DNA of 64,000 nucleotides from Rhizophagus irregularis (taxonomy: Eukaryota > Glomeromycota > Glomeromycetes > Glomerales > Glomeraceae). The notes under the pieces were generated by a model. The model was not told where the DNA came from and did no database searches. It worked only from the letters and a program-made list of their open reading frames with translations. How positions within the stretch are numbered: the first letter of the stretch is position 1; each line of letters opens with the position of its first letter. Both the position numbers and the translations under genes were made by a program. The stretch spans positions 322,501 to 386,500 of the forward strand of contig NC_089451.1 of assembly GCF_026210795.1 (NCBI RefSeq). The letters run 5' to 3'. Positions 30,994-42,939 of this stretch are shown one piece after another.

Positions 30994-31001
30994 GTCTTCA
31001 A
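30994..31001 (-). promoter_or_regulatory. TTGAAGAC promoter-like motif
   Basis: TTGAAGAC followed by AAATCATATACATAAAA lies 17 nt before the ATG at 30976, the probable polymerase start. Confidence 0.45.
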
Positions 31002-31060
31002 CTATAAATAATATCTTTCTATATATATACGAAAAAAAAAGAAATAATCTCAAATAGCGC

Positions 31061-33626
31061 TTACAATATGTCGTTGATAGCGCCCTCAGTATCCTCTTCG
31101 TCCCAGTCATCAATGATTCCATTGGCGGCCTCCCATTCACGTTCCATATCAGTTTTTGGACGTTCCTCGGGGATCTCTCGCGCTTTACTCCCTTATCTGC
31201 CCTCATAGTTTCATAACCAGAGGGGGTGGGAATAATCTCGGCATTACGATTATCCTTGTATATTCTTATTAAATCTGCGAGTTCTTTACGGCTAGGTATT
31301 TTAGGTAAGTATCCATTATATTCAATCCAGTCCTTGAAGCGGTCTACTACCTCCATAAGGTAGTACTGGTACTCGTCTTCAATACGCGTTGTGGGACATT
31401 CCTCTATTTCAAACGCGAGTATTTCCCAGTCATATTCGTCTGACGCGTCTTGGTACTTGGCCCATAATTCCTTACCTGTATTGTAGAGATCATTGAAGAC
31501 CTGGTCCTTTAAATTTTTAACCCATGGTTTGCGATCCCATCGGTGTCTTTCTTGCCAAGCCCAGTGCGCTCGAGTGCCTTCCTTTGGTTCAGGATCCCGG
31601 TCAACTTCTGGTTCTGTGTCGGGTTCTGGGATAAATTGCTCTTCAGAAGCCGGTTCTGGGTCAGGCTTAGTGACAGATGCAGAAGATTCTGCGGGATACT
31701 CGGGTTGTTGTTCAGGAGCTGGGTTCACAGTTGTAAAATCTGAGTCAGATAGCAAGTCATCTAAAACGTCGTAGTTATCTGGCTCGGGGATAGGTTCTTC
31801 TTGGTCAGGTTCCTCGTCAGATAGATAACAATCTGAGAAGTTATCTATAGATTTATCGGTGTTTGACTCATTAGTATCTTCATCGGGATCTGGTTGTTCT
31901 TTTCTTAACTCTTGTGGACGTTCTTTTAAGTGGTCAGGCTTGGGTGGAAGCGGTGGAGGAGTCTTGCGAATTACAGGTGCAGGTTTTTCCTCAGCGGGTT
32001 CGGGTTTTTTCTCAGCGGGTTTTTCCTCAGCGGGTTCGGGTTTTTTCTCAGTGGGTTTTTCCTCAGCGGGTTCGGGTTTTTTCTCAGCGGGTTTCTCTTG
32101 TACGTCTTGTGGATTGTTAGCTGGATTATATATATTTGCCAAGAACTTTTCCAAGGCTTTAGGGTCTGATGCAGGTTTCTTAGAAGTCTCTATATCAATT
32201 CCTTCTATGTCTATCTCGTCTGTTTCGTGGATCCAGTTTTTGCCGAGAAACTTCTTGTATAGATCCTCCCTAGATATACTGTAAACTTGTGGTGTTATTT
32301 TACCTATACGCATTTTTTTACTTTTTATACTTAGCTCATTTGATAGGATTCTAGAAGCGTTTATCTTTGATAAGGGTATAATGCCATGAGTTTCACAGTA
32401 TGAAGTATATACCCTATAAAATTCTTGAATAGGTAGGTCGGTCATATAATTTTTCATTACGAGGTATGTATCCTTTATAAACTGAAATAGGGGTGGAAGA
32501 GTCGAGATGATATGTTCCTGTTTGAGGATTAGTTGTCATAGGTGGTGGATTTCCATTGAAGTCTGGGTAAGCATCCGCGATGGCTCTCAAGTAAGCATAG
32601 AATGCCTTACTGGCGCTTGGGTATTTCATAGCGTCACTGAGTTTTTTGAAGTAGTTGAGGTCTCCCTTACGGGATGGTGACACATCCAAGAACACTGTGC
32701 GCCTATTGTCATTCTCCACTCTGAGAGCATTTTCGTTGGTTAGGACGATAGTGGACATAAAGTTTTTATAATGTGTTGGTGTCTTGTATTTTTCATGGAT
32801 TTCCATTATGTCACTCGTTACCTTATCCTTCAAAGAGCGATACAGATTATTCCACTGGCTTTTTTCTGTGGGCATTTCCTCGAAGAAGAAGAACCTTACC
32901 CTGTAATTGCCCATTAAAACTTCCAAGAATCGTCTGAGAATCGCTGGTCTTATAAACGAGTTGAGTGCCTAGGACGCTGCGCTGAATGAAATCTGTTATA
33001 ATACCTTTGCCCCAACCCTGTCCAGATTTCAGGTAAAGGATCGAGTACATCTTCCTTCCAGCAGATACACCGGCCAACCACTTGATGATATACTCGGTGA
33101 GATTCCAATCACCCGAACACCAGATATCCTGAATGTGAGAGAAGATAAATTTAACCGCGAGGTGAATTGTAGACTCAAAGGTGGATATCGGACGTAAGAC
33201 GTGGAGGAATCCTGGGAAGATATTTAGATAGAGTTGGCCGGTTAAGGATCTGAAGATTCGCTGTTTATGGGGATCACAGGTTGCATTACATACATCAGTA
33301 TTCTCGACCATAAACCACTTGTAGATGTTGAACTCGGTCTTTTGAGAGGGTCCTTATTCAGGTTGTGTGTAGAATACCTTCGTGATTGGACGGATAAGTT
33401 TACCAATATTTTTGTCAATAACGTGTTTCAAACTTTTACTATCCGGGTCCCACCAGAAAACCCCATGATGATCTGCACAGGGAATGAAATAACTGCAAAG
33501 ATACCTCTTGGCTTGATCGAGGTCACTCATACTCTTTGCAGTGACAATAAGCCGTTTAAGCTCATTGATACTGAAGGCTTTCGTTTGTTCACCGAATTTG
33601 GGGATAACTTGAGCTTGAGTGGTCAT
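31061..33626 (-). pseudogene. SF3/D5-type primase-helicase, interrupted
   Basis: The ATG at 33626 lies at the inner end of the right TIR. Walker A is SGQGWGKG in the second segment. Walker B is the LFFFEEMP segment, reached only after a frameshift in a CTT run near 32890. TIVLTNENALRVENDNRR resembles the sensor region of SF3 helicases of the D5/DUF5906 group. A winged-helix-like end (PIQEFYRVYTSYCETHGI) follows after another shift near 32485. Next is a long disordered tail with EKPAEKKPEPAEE repeats. Lesions: an in-frame TAA before 33354, the two shifts named, and one near 31185, after which the true end reads DDWDEEDTEGAINDIL. It would unwind DNA for the polymerase. A helicase is not usual in a Polinton. 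Confidence 0.75.
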
Positions 33627-34140
33627 TTTTTCGTTCTATCAAATCGAGTACTAATTTATAGTTATCTAATCTTCAATTGCCGAATATATTTTTTCCAAGG
33701 ATCCGTGCTCCTACCCGGTTATATCTCTATGGCTCTACAGGCCTTCTAGGGACTTACCTGCTAATAACTTACCTGGTTTGCTATCTCATTGCTTCCAATA
33801 GGAAAATGAATGGAATCCTGTACGTGTGGAAGATGTGGAAGATGTGGAGGATCTGGGGGGGTAAAATCAAAACTTTTTTCTGGGGGGATCCCTCTCCCGA
33901 TTTTTTTAAAACGTCCTCCACATCCTCCACATCCTCCACACTTCTCCGATTCCCTCTTATTTTCCTCTCTTTTCCCTTATTTTATCCTTTTTTGTTATAT
34001 ATTTTTGTGGAGGATCTATGTGGAGAATTGTGGAGGATCTATGGGGGGTTCCCTACCCCACAGAGGGGGATGTAGGTACTGCGAGGCCGTGAGACCGAGG
34101 TGGGGTGAGCGCTAGCGAGACACACTACCAGCCCGATGAC
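33622..34140. repeat. Maverick right terminal inverted repeat
   Basis: The reverse complement of 2669-3187, equal in length. It holds the same TTGAAGAT motif (33669-33676, minus strand), TATA box and start codon, here used by the helicase. It contains the same opposed TGTGGAGGA and TCCTCCACA clusters. Confidence 0.92.
33669..33676 (-). promoter_or_regulatory. TTGAAGAT promoter-like motif in right TIR
   Basis: The mirror of the left TIR motif, 43 nt before the helicase ATG at 33626. Confidence 0.6.
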
Positions 34141-34145
34141 TCTGT
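34141..34145. repeat. Target-site duplication TCTGT (right)
   Basis: Identical to 2664-2668. Confidence 0.85.
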
Positions 34146-36303
34146 TAATACTTCTGCTAATAATAAGGCCTATAAATAATAAATATTTATTAATACTTTT
34201 ATAATAAATTATTACATAAATTGGAAAAATACCTGTCTATAACAAAGTCCTTTGTCTGATATATAATCATTTGATTCTTCAGAATCAATTGAAATAGCTA
34301 TGTCGCTAAACCATACTTTATTATGATACCTGTTTGTGGCATGCATTATAGCACCATTTTCCAGTGTTACCGATCTGTATATGTTTATTCAGGTTTCACC
34401 AATAATTGTGAAACTATCAAGTAAATCTAGATATGAATCCAGACAACCTATAAATCTAGCAAAACCAATCTGCATTTTATTGTCTACGGAATCTTTTTTT
34501 CATTAAAAAATGTATTTGTGTAAAGAGAATTCAAAGAGTCTTGCAGAAATTTACAAGTGCGAGGTGTTTTTGCCGGATTCACTGAATATTGAGACATTCT
34601 AATAGATATTGCTTGACGTTTTATCTATTAATTTAATTTCCATCTTAAGTTATATAATAAATATATACAATAAATAAATTTCCAAATACTTACAGTTCGT
34701 AAAAGCTGAGGTTTGACTAAGGTTGCTTGTCTAAACCTCTTCAAAATCCTACGATTAGTTTCATCAAAATTTTACTATAGATTTATATATAGTTTTGGCA
34801 GAGTTTCGGCAGTTTCGGCATTTATAATAAGTTTCGGCAGTTTCGCCTTTCTCCAAAGTTTCGCCAGTTTTTTAATATAACTTTAATATAGTTTCAGCAG
34901 AATTTCACTTTTCGGCGAAATGCCATCTTGCCTAAACCCCTAGGTTTCGGCAAGCAACCTTAGGTTTGACATCTTTTTTATTGCTAATTCGGTAGGGTAT
35001 TTTAATGAAATATTTATATGAAGACTTTCGTAAGTTTCTGTGGTATAGCCATTTATTGCGCCATAAGATCGTATTGAGTCAATAATGTGATAAATCCATG
35101 AATGCAATTTAGGCAACTTCAAATTGGAAGGAGAAACAAATTTAAAAGCCTTGACAAACATCCGGGCCCATTTATGTATTGCATCCTAAAATTTAAATGT
35201 TAATTTAATTTATTTAATTTAAATTTTCAATTTTACTAAAATTTTAATACATACATTAAATTTCTCCAAGTCACTTTCACTAAATTCTTCATATCTACTT
35301 AAAATATACATTTCATTCCAATATTCGTACAATTTCGCAAGATCATCATTATTTACAAAATTATCTACTTCGTTATTATTTTCATCATATAAATTATCAA
35401 TAACAAATATCATGACTTTCATCAAACTTCAATATTCATTAGCAGTTAATCTTGCAATTGACTGCAGTCCATTGGAAAAAATTTTAATGACGGGAAAACG
35501 TGGAATTGCTGCTAGATGGCGATCTACTTCTTTAACTAATTTATTACCATTAACATGTTGCAATTTTAAGATATCGCACGTGAAGATAATTTGATAACGA
35601 AATAAACCCAAATCTAAATGATGCATTCTATCAGAAACAGTAGCCAAGTAGATATTTATATTCCTTGATAATATAAATAATTATAATTAATATATATATA
35701 TGTTATTATAATTATTTCTACTTTTGCATACTTACAGCAAATCCCAAAAAAAATTATATACAGATTCTATGCAAACAGATTTTTGTGTATCATTTTCAAA
35801 ATATTTACACATTTCATCATGAGTTCTTAGTATTACATCATTAACTGATAAGTCTATATTTGCAAGATTGTCCCTTTTAATTAAACAGGAGTGACATGAA
35901 AGGCTTGAATTGGAGGATTTATAAACTAAATAAAAACTTGCGGCTTCTGGCCAATCTGCAATAATAGTTGAAACTCTAGGATAAAACCAGGTATTTTCAT
36001 TATTTATAAAAAGGTCTATACCATATTTTAATAAAATAATCAGTTCTAGTAAATGACGTAAAGATTTATGAAAGGTATCACAAACCAGATCTTTATTTGC
36101 AGCTTCTAAAATTGGTAAATATCCCAAAAGTTGCTTTGCATCCTATTTATTATGACGCCATATTGGGATATTGCCTAATGTAATATATATTGAATGCAAT
36201 TGACTTTTTCCTAATGTATCTGTGGTTGTTGCATCTGAATATAAAATAATTGATAATAATTTGGAACCAGTAGGTAAGGATTCTTGCACATGATCAGAAT
36301 TTT
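34146..36303 (-). pseudogene. Plavaka-type (CACTA-like) transposase, main remnant
   Basis: The minus strand carries successive fragments of one transposase: SDATTTDTLGKS and SIYITLGNIPIWRHN (near 36150-36240), then GYLPILEAANKD and a CHSCLIKRD cysteine pair (35732-36127), then MHHLDLGLFRYQ (35429-35647), and TLENGAIMHATNRYHNKVWF (about 34260-34370). This order is that of Plavaka transposases. Stops, AT-rich introns and frameshifts divide it. A likely intron with a TTTATAG acceptor lies at about 34175-34230. The gene continues at 2513-2668, so the Maverick landed in it. Confidence 0.7.
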
Positions 36304-37803
36304 GCGCACACCTTTTTTAGAAAGGATGTGCGGCATGCGCACAAAAAATTTTGAAATATCCTTATGTGATTGGGCGCATATGTGTTACAGTACCTATTAT
36401 AGTAGTATAGCCATACCACTTTGCAGCACAGTAAGACTCAATAAATTGTGCATTGTCCGCACAGTAACTTTTTATCGAAAAATTAACACTGACCCTGGGT
36501 ATCTTGCAAAAATCGGGGGTTTGACCCTGTACCCCTGGGTACTAAACAAAGTCTAAAAATTCCATTTTTTGCGAATATCTCACGATCTACTGGTCCAATT
36601 TGAACGATCTTTTTTTATTTTCAAGAGCTCAATGAGAGCTATCAAACAAAAAAAGATGGCTCAAATCTGATCACTAGATCACGAGATAATTGTAAAATAT
36701 CCCCCTGGGTACTATACAATTCTATGAAATTTTTCAAGGGGGGTACTATACATAGGGGAGGTACTATAGCTCGCGATATACGGTAGTTAATTTACAGTCA
36801 GTTCATAAGTTAGTTAGTTTCACAGATAGTCAAGAGTTGTATTGTAGTTTTCGAGTTATACGAAAAGAATATTATTCCCAGTAGTATAATTCAGGATAGT
36901 TAATTTCGCAACCAAAAGATTATCTATATTTTTCGTCATATCTAAAATTTTACATTATTTTAATAAAAACCTATTTTCTTTAACTAAACATCTAACGTTA
37001 TTTTACATGATTATTTGTGATCAACTTAAGACTCTCCTATTAAGTTAAACTCCAGTTAACCTGTTAAAGTGTTAAAGTTTTTCAGTCGGCTTTAATTATT
37101 GACAGGATAACAATATGTTCAAGTAATGAATAATAATAACAAAATTATTTTTTGTAAATGTTTGACTGTAAGACCTTATATAAAAGAAAAGTTTTTTATT
37201 AATAAAAATTTTTGAAATATTCATTAGACTCTTTGATATATATACAGTATATGAATATGCTACAATATATAAAACTCCTATTATTCTATTCCTATTTACT
37301 TATTTCATTCATGCTTGAAAAATGATATCCGTAGACTAAAGAAAGAACTATAATACTATAATATATACCTAGCAAGACATTTTTCACTTCAGTAAACTGC
37401 TTATAGTGTATAGACTAAAGGTAAAGGAAAAATTTTTTTTTTTCTTACTTCAAGTATATAAGAAAGTGAGAGTTTTATTCGTTTGTAATGCAGTTCAATT
37501 TAAAATTGTTTTATAATGAATATTTTCTAATAAGGATCGAATTATAAAAGGAAAAAATAGGCAAGATATTTAAGATATTTATAAAAAATATCATATAAAT
37601 CTGCATAATTATTTTTGCAAAAAATTAGCTATTTTAGGAATAAAATTATTAAAAGTATTGATGCAAATTTCCTGATAACCTATGATCATCAATAAGCGAA
37701 CTAGAAAAAAAGGAGATGTATGTGTTAACTGTAATCCATATTCTTGATTATGTGAATGATTTATAATAATGCTTTAGCCCTTTTTCAAATATAATATAGG
37801 ATC
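36304..37803. other. Non-coding DNA
   Basis: No gene seen. 36486-36780 has repeated GGTACTATAC and CCCTGGGTACT motifs in both orientations, probably an old element end. The rest is AT-rich and featureless. Confidence 0.4.
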
Positions 37804-37946
37804 TTTGCAATAAAAAGGTACAAAACTCAAAAAATATCAAAAATTGAATTAATATTAAATTTGCATTTATTTCAGTAAAAAAAATATAATTAGCATATAA
37901 AGTAAATTAAAATTTTTTTTTGAGTTTCGTACCTTTCTATTGCAAA
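37804..37946. repeat. MITE-like inverted repeat, ~143 bp
   Basis: The left end is TTTGCAATAAAAAGGTACAA and the right end is TGCAATAGAAAGGTACGAAA on the other strand, with arms of ~30 bp around an AT-rich centre. No clear target duplication. Confidence 0.6.
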
Positions 37947-38512
37947 AATTCCATATACTGCTTATTTGTAAGCTGATAAAACTGCTAAAAAATTATAATA
38001 GTAATATATCTATTTTCATTTCATTCTAACAACACAATTAGCAAAACACTTTACTGTACATTGAAATGAGAATTTAATCTGATTAAATTAAATAAAATAA
38101 AAATTACCTACTATTTATCATATATTATTAGAATAAAGAATTTTCAAAATTAGATTAATATGTGATTAGCCTGTACACGTAATTTGAATGCGTTAACATC
38201 AGTAAAATAATAAAAAGTTATCGTTTATCTGAAGATTTGCAAATTATAAATTCTAATTGCTCTATTTCTATTTTTGAATTTCTTTTTAATGACATCCTGT
38301 TTTATGATCTACATGAAAATTAGGAACGTGATTTTTTTATTAGTAATTCAGTACTGTGTAAATGGGTGAAATAGAATATACCAGAACTTTGAGGGAAGTT
38401 CATTAGCCAGTATAGACATAAAAATATTGATAGATTCTACAATTGCGGATGCCAGTAATGTATTGTTACACATAGAATATTCTGCAAATATAATTCATAT
38501 GAACTAATAATA
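37947..38512. other. Non-coding AT-rich DNA
   Basis: No coding signal and no clear repeat on either strand. Confidence 0.4.
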
Positions 38513-41208
38513 CTAATAATCAGTGCTTAAAATAGAAATCAAATTTTACTGGCCAAGAATCCGGAATGAAAATATTTTACCGGACAAGGATCCGGAATTT
38601 CATAAAATTTACCGGCTTATAAATTTTAGTAAAAAAAATTTATTTTTAAATTTGTATTTTTACATTTTTTATTAAAGAAAATTTATATTTTTTATTGAAA
38701 AAAAATTAAATTCTTCGTTTATAAGCACTATTCCAGATTTGCAATGCTCTAGTAAAATCAAATTCAGATAAATCTGTTTCTTCTAATCCAACCATCATCC
38801 AATAATGTAATGTCTCGTTATTTAAAGAATTTCTCAAATCAGTTTTTATTAAATTCTGTTTAGAAAAACCACGTTCACAATCAACAGATGAGAAAGGAAT
38901 TGAGTATATAATTCCTAATAATTTAATAATATTAGGAAAAGTATCATAGTAAAATTCAAATAATCTTGGAAGTAATTTTTCAATTTTTATATTTCTAAAA
39001 TTTGAATGTATTATAGCTTTGTACCCAAACCATTCTCCGCAAATGTTATTAATTTCTTTTTTGTAAAATTCTGACAACATATTTAATTTCTCTTCCCCAT
39101 AATTTGTGAGTTCTTCTTTATTACTTGGCCAGTTTGCATGATCAAGTATTTTCATAGAATTAAGTAAAGGTCTATCAGGAAATCTTTCTTGGATCTCTAA
39201 AACAACAGCTGATGCAAATGATAAAATATCAGCAATTAAATCAGCTTCGTAATTTTCATTCCATAACAATTGATGTGCGCTAATACTATAATTATTTTCT
39301 TCTTCTGAAAAATGTGATAAAAATTTATTTAAATGCTCGCCTAATGATAATTTTCCATCATCATCATAATCCAAAAATTGTTGTTGAATTTTATTGAGAG
39401 TTAGCTCTATAATTGGATCTATATCAGATATTTGAATATTTTTTCGTTGGAAAATTTTACTTAACGTAGAAAGATAACCAAGAATATCCCATAAAAAATG
39501 CAAAAAAGCAAGCAATTTCCAATCACAAATTTCTACATATAAAGAAATAAAATTTTGTCTCTGAGAATTATTAGGCGTTGAAGTTATTGTTTCCAATAAT
39601 GTATCCATCAAAGGTTCAATAGAAAGACATAAATTTTTGATTGCTTCATACCAAAAAAGCCATCTAACTTCATAAATTTGCTTAATTTTCAAAATTGGAT
39701 GCTCTAGTATTTCTTGATATTTATGTAAAATATCTATTCTATTGGTAGAATTAGAAAAAAAAGTGTAAACTGACCTAATAACATGTTCAGCATGTTTGCA
39801 AAAATCTACTTTTTTTTCGGCAGAATTGCAGGCTAAAGCAAGTCTATGTGCAATGCAATGTGTTATAAATAAACACTCATTTATTTCTTTAAGTCTTGAT
39901 GCTACTCCAGTTGATCTTCCTAACATAACGCTTGCTCCATCTGAAGCAAATGACATAAGTTTATTTGTTAAACCTGTAAAAAAAAAACTGAGTTAATTAT
40001 AAAATTTATAAATTAAATAAAATAATATACAATATTATTTAAAAACTTGCCTTTTTTATCAAATAAATCAACAATTGCATTGAAAATAGTTTTTGAATCT
40101 TTGCTTTTTAATTGTATTAATTTTAAAAAACGAATCTTAATATTTCCATACAAACAGTATTTAACATATATAATAAGATGGGATTCACATGAAATATCTG
40201 TGCTTTCATCCACCATAATTCCAAATGCAGCTGCTTCAGCCAATTCTTTCCAAATAATTTCTTCTATTGAATTTGAAATAGCAGATAAAATTTCACGTCC
40301 AGATACATTATTTTCATAAGTAATTGTATTAGAAGCTGATAATAGCTGTGGACAATCAAGAATTCTACATAGTCTTACAACTTCAGGTAATTTGTTTAGT
40401 GAAATATCATTTTCTGCTAGCCAAAATATTATCTTCATTAAAACACTAACGTGATTTTGAGCCCTATCTATAGCATTGTTGGTAACCTTAATAAGTTCTA
40501 CCTTTGCAATCTCCCGATTTGTTGCATCAGTGTGATCTTTAGTTGTGAAATGTTCTGATAGTGCGGAAGATTTAAAATCCTTTGAACCTAATTTAAAATA
40601 ATTATTTTTAATTTAAATTATAATAATAGACAATTAAATTAATTATTTATAAAATAAAAAAAACTACATACCTTCTTTTCTAAACTTATTTTGTTTTTTA
40701 TGACTTTGGCATAGTGAGCAAAACATTAGATTTCTTGATCCATCATATATCAACCACTTATAAATATTTAACCATTCATTTTGAAAAACTCCTGTTTTTC
40801 TCTTTGATAAAAGTTGCACTTTCTTTTTTTTTAAATTTAATTTTTTTTGTGTTGCGCGTCTATAATTATTTGGTACTTCAATATCAGCTTCTTCTAAATC
40901 CGAATCTACTTCACTAGATTCATTATTGTCAAATTCTACGTCTTCCTTAGGCATTTTTGTCTTAAAATATTGCTCGATAGACATTTTTTAACAGTAACGT
41001 AAAAATCAAAAATCGCAAATGATTATCAAATTGATAATTTATGATTTTATTTAATGCCGATATACAAAAAATTTTGCCGGACAAAAATCCGTTAAACTTA
41101 AAAATTTTCTGGAAAAAAATCTGAAATATAAAAATTTTTACCAGTGATTTTTTGAAAATTCCGGTTTTCACCGGAATTTTATCATCTATTTTAAGCACTG
41201 CTAATAAT
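38513..41208. mobile_element. Intact hAT transposon, 2.68 kb, with 8-bp target duplication
   Basis: The element proper is 38521-41200. Its ends are 16-bp perfect inverted repeats (CAGTGCTTAAAATAGA at 38521-38536 and its complement at 41185-41200). It is flanked by the 8-bp duplication CTAATAAT (38513-38520 and 41201-41208), the length typical of hAT elements. The single gene inside appears intact, so the copy is young and may be active. Confidence 0.95.
38706..40984 (-). CDS. hAT-family transposase, three exons
   Basis: I place exons at 40984-40672, 40587-40051 and 39973-38706, which join in frame to 705 codons plus stop. Intron 1 is GTATGT-AG. Intron 2 is GC-AG (GCAAGT donor). The N-terminus has an acidic region and a CSLCQSHKK zinc-finger part (TTF/BED-like). 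Exon 2 carries DESTDIS with the first catalytic Asp, exon 3 SFASDGASVM and THCIAHRLALAC. The C-terminus has the hAT dimerisation motif with SSVDCERGFSKQNLIKTDLR. It would cut and paste the element. It resembles the ZNF862-type hAT group. No lesion is seen. Confidence 0.93.
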
Positions 41209-41417
41209 GAAGCAGTAATGTTTTACTATAGGATGCTAAAAAAAAATATAGATAACGTTTACATGCTATTTAAGCCACTTACATAATTTAAAAAAAGAAA
41301 AAAACTATACAATAATCCAATCTATGTGAATAAATAATTCTCCCAATATTACTTTTAGGTAGTCACCAGAGAGATGATGGATTTTATTACTAACTGAAGT
41401 ATGAGATTATCAAAATA
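41209..41417. other. Non-coding AT-rich DNA
   Basis: Nothing recognised between the hAT element and the SINE-like repeat. Confidence 0.4.
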
Positions 41418-42620
41418 TTTTTTTTTTTTTTTTTATTTTTAGGAGACATCAGCATAGCCGGTTCGCAGAGCTACATGGAAGGAGCACTACAACTAAAGTT
41501 GTGGAAATGCACTCCTACCATTGAGCGACAGCTAACTAAACACCTACTCTAATTATTAGAAGTAACCGGATGTACATCCCCCCTACCCCCTATATATCAC
41601 ACTGGGAAGATGACCCAAGTTTATACCCACACAAGAATGGATCATAGTGTAGCAGGGTTCTGACACAGTTATACTACCCACTAGCGCCTGTCAGAAGTGA
41701 GCAACCACCCACGTACGGCAGATATAACGGAGCAGACATCTAGAAGTCCTTCCACGATGGTTAGCTTAGAGGAATACTGCAATACTTAAGACTACTAATA
41801 TGGCCGCACAAAGCCCACTACAGGCCGCGATTACCATACCAGCCTACCATAGTTGTAAATCCCCCAGTAGTAATAGTAGTGACTACTAGGACAGTAAGCT
41901 GCTAAGGGTATTGGGATCACCCCTTTATTATAAGTAACCAATCCAGTTACCCAAGGATCACCCACCAGTACGTCAAATTCAAACCTCACCTTAGAACCGA
42001 ACGTCTCCAATCAGCCTAAACCTATTAGAAGGTAAACTACTGCTAAGACATTGCACTTGAGACTTTACCATCTATGAGTAGAGCTTCTAATGAGTTGAGT
42101 TGAGTTGAGTCACGAGTCAAAAACCTTAATTTTAAAGTACTTTTATTAAGTTGGAATATAATTAAACGAAAATTTACAATTATGCGAGTCAAAAATGCAA
42201 GTTTATGCGAGTCATTTTTGAAGCTCTATCTATGAGGACCATCTAGTGTAGTAAACCCCTATAGTAAGGTTTACCACATCCTTAGTGGTATTGTAGAGTG
42301 ACCACTAAGACAAGAGCTCACCCAGATGGTATGCAAGTAGTGACCATCCAGACAGGACAATAGGCTTCCCAATGGCCTCATAAGGAACGCTAAGAGGATA
42401 CCATGACCCTTTGTTGAAATATGCTGCCGACCGGTACATACTAATTTATCATGATGCAGTCCAGCCTACACTAATCCCTGTACTTTCACACTATTGGTAG
42501 TAGTGTCTGCAGTAAAATTCTTTTAATTTCTGTGATTGGTGGAATCGAACCTGCGACCTCACCATACTCAGGCTTCATGAGAGGACTCACGGACTAACCA
42601 ATGAGCCAAGGGTGATCAAC
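41418..42620 (-). repeat. SINE-like repeat, ~1.2 kb, copy 1
   Basis: Read on the minus strand, the head (about 42620-42535) has an A-box-like TGGCTCATTGGTTAGTCCG and a B-box GGTTCGATTCC, as in tRNA-derived Pol III promoters. The other end is a run of T (41418-41436 on the plus strand), which would be its poly(A) tail. It does not fold as a good tRNA. The body is GC-richer than its surroundings and matches 54786-55728 over much of its length (for example CATGATGCAGTCCA and the terminal CAGTAAAATTCTTTT). About 150 bp near 42085-42235 is extra in this copy. Confidence 0.6.
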
Positions 42621-42939
42621 CCTTTTAGATCATCAAAATATACATTATGGTTTTTGTGAATTTTTATAAGTATTTTATCAAAATCATCATCATTTACTTG
42701 AGAGTCATTTTGTGACCACTCTTTAAGTTTAGTTAATGTTTTATTCTCTAACTTCACTATTTTTGCTATTTTTTCATGCATAACTGAAGCTTTTCATGAA
42801 GTTTATAATTATATTCATTATTAGAGTCAAAATTATTAAATTTGAAATATATATTAGAATCAGATTTATTAGTATCAGAGTTAGATTCATTAATTTCAGA
42901 ATCATCTGAATTAGAATCATAAGCTGAAGTAATAGCCAT
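42621..42939 (-). pseudogene. Broken short gene, unknown
   Basis: From the ATG at 42939 about 57 codons are open (MAITSAYDSNSDDSEINESN, serine- and acid-rich). A second frame from 42781 then carries MHEKIAKIVKLENKTLTKLK and DDDFDKILIKIHKNHNVYF before running into the SINE-like repeat. The two look like one protein start with a frameshift near 42785. I do not recognise it. It is probably the N-terminal part of a repeated gene family. Confidence 0.4.

Larger units (their letters stand above)
2669..34140. mobile_element. Maverick/Polinton-type DNA transposon, 31.5 kb, with nested LINEs
   Basis: The ends are 519-bp inverted repeats flanked by TCTGT duplications. Inside are a chromodomain integrase, packaging ATPase, family-B DNA polymerase and SF3-type helicase, the mix expected of a self-synthesising Maverick/Polinton or related virus-like element. 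Without the two LINEs (10712-27059) it is about 15.1 kb, a usual Polinton length. Genes are packed tightly on both strands. The structural block is unusual: a coiled coil, a Gag-like capsid and a retropepsin stand where a double-jelly-roll capsid would be expected. Several genes are broken, so this copy is probably not autonomous. Confidence 0.9.

Noticed and set aside
31859-32284. Plus-strand glycine/serine-rich frames opposite the helicase tail
   Set aside because: Complement of the EKPAEKKPEPAE coding repeat; the helicase frame explains the codon pattern.
42535-42620. A genuine tRNA gene on the minus strand
   Set aside because: A- and B-box words are present, but the acceptor stem and parts of the D and T stems do not pair. 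It fits the head of a SINE-like repeat better.
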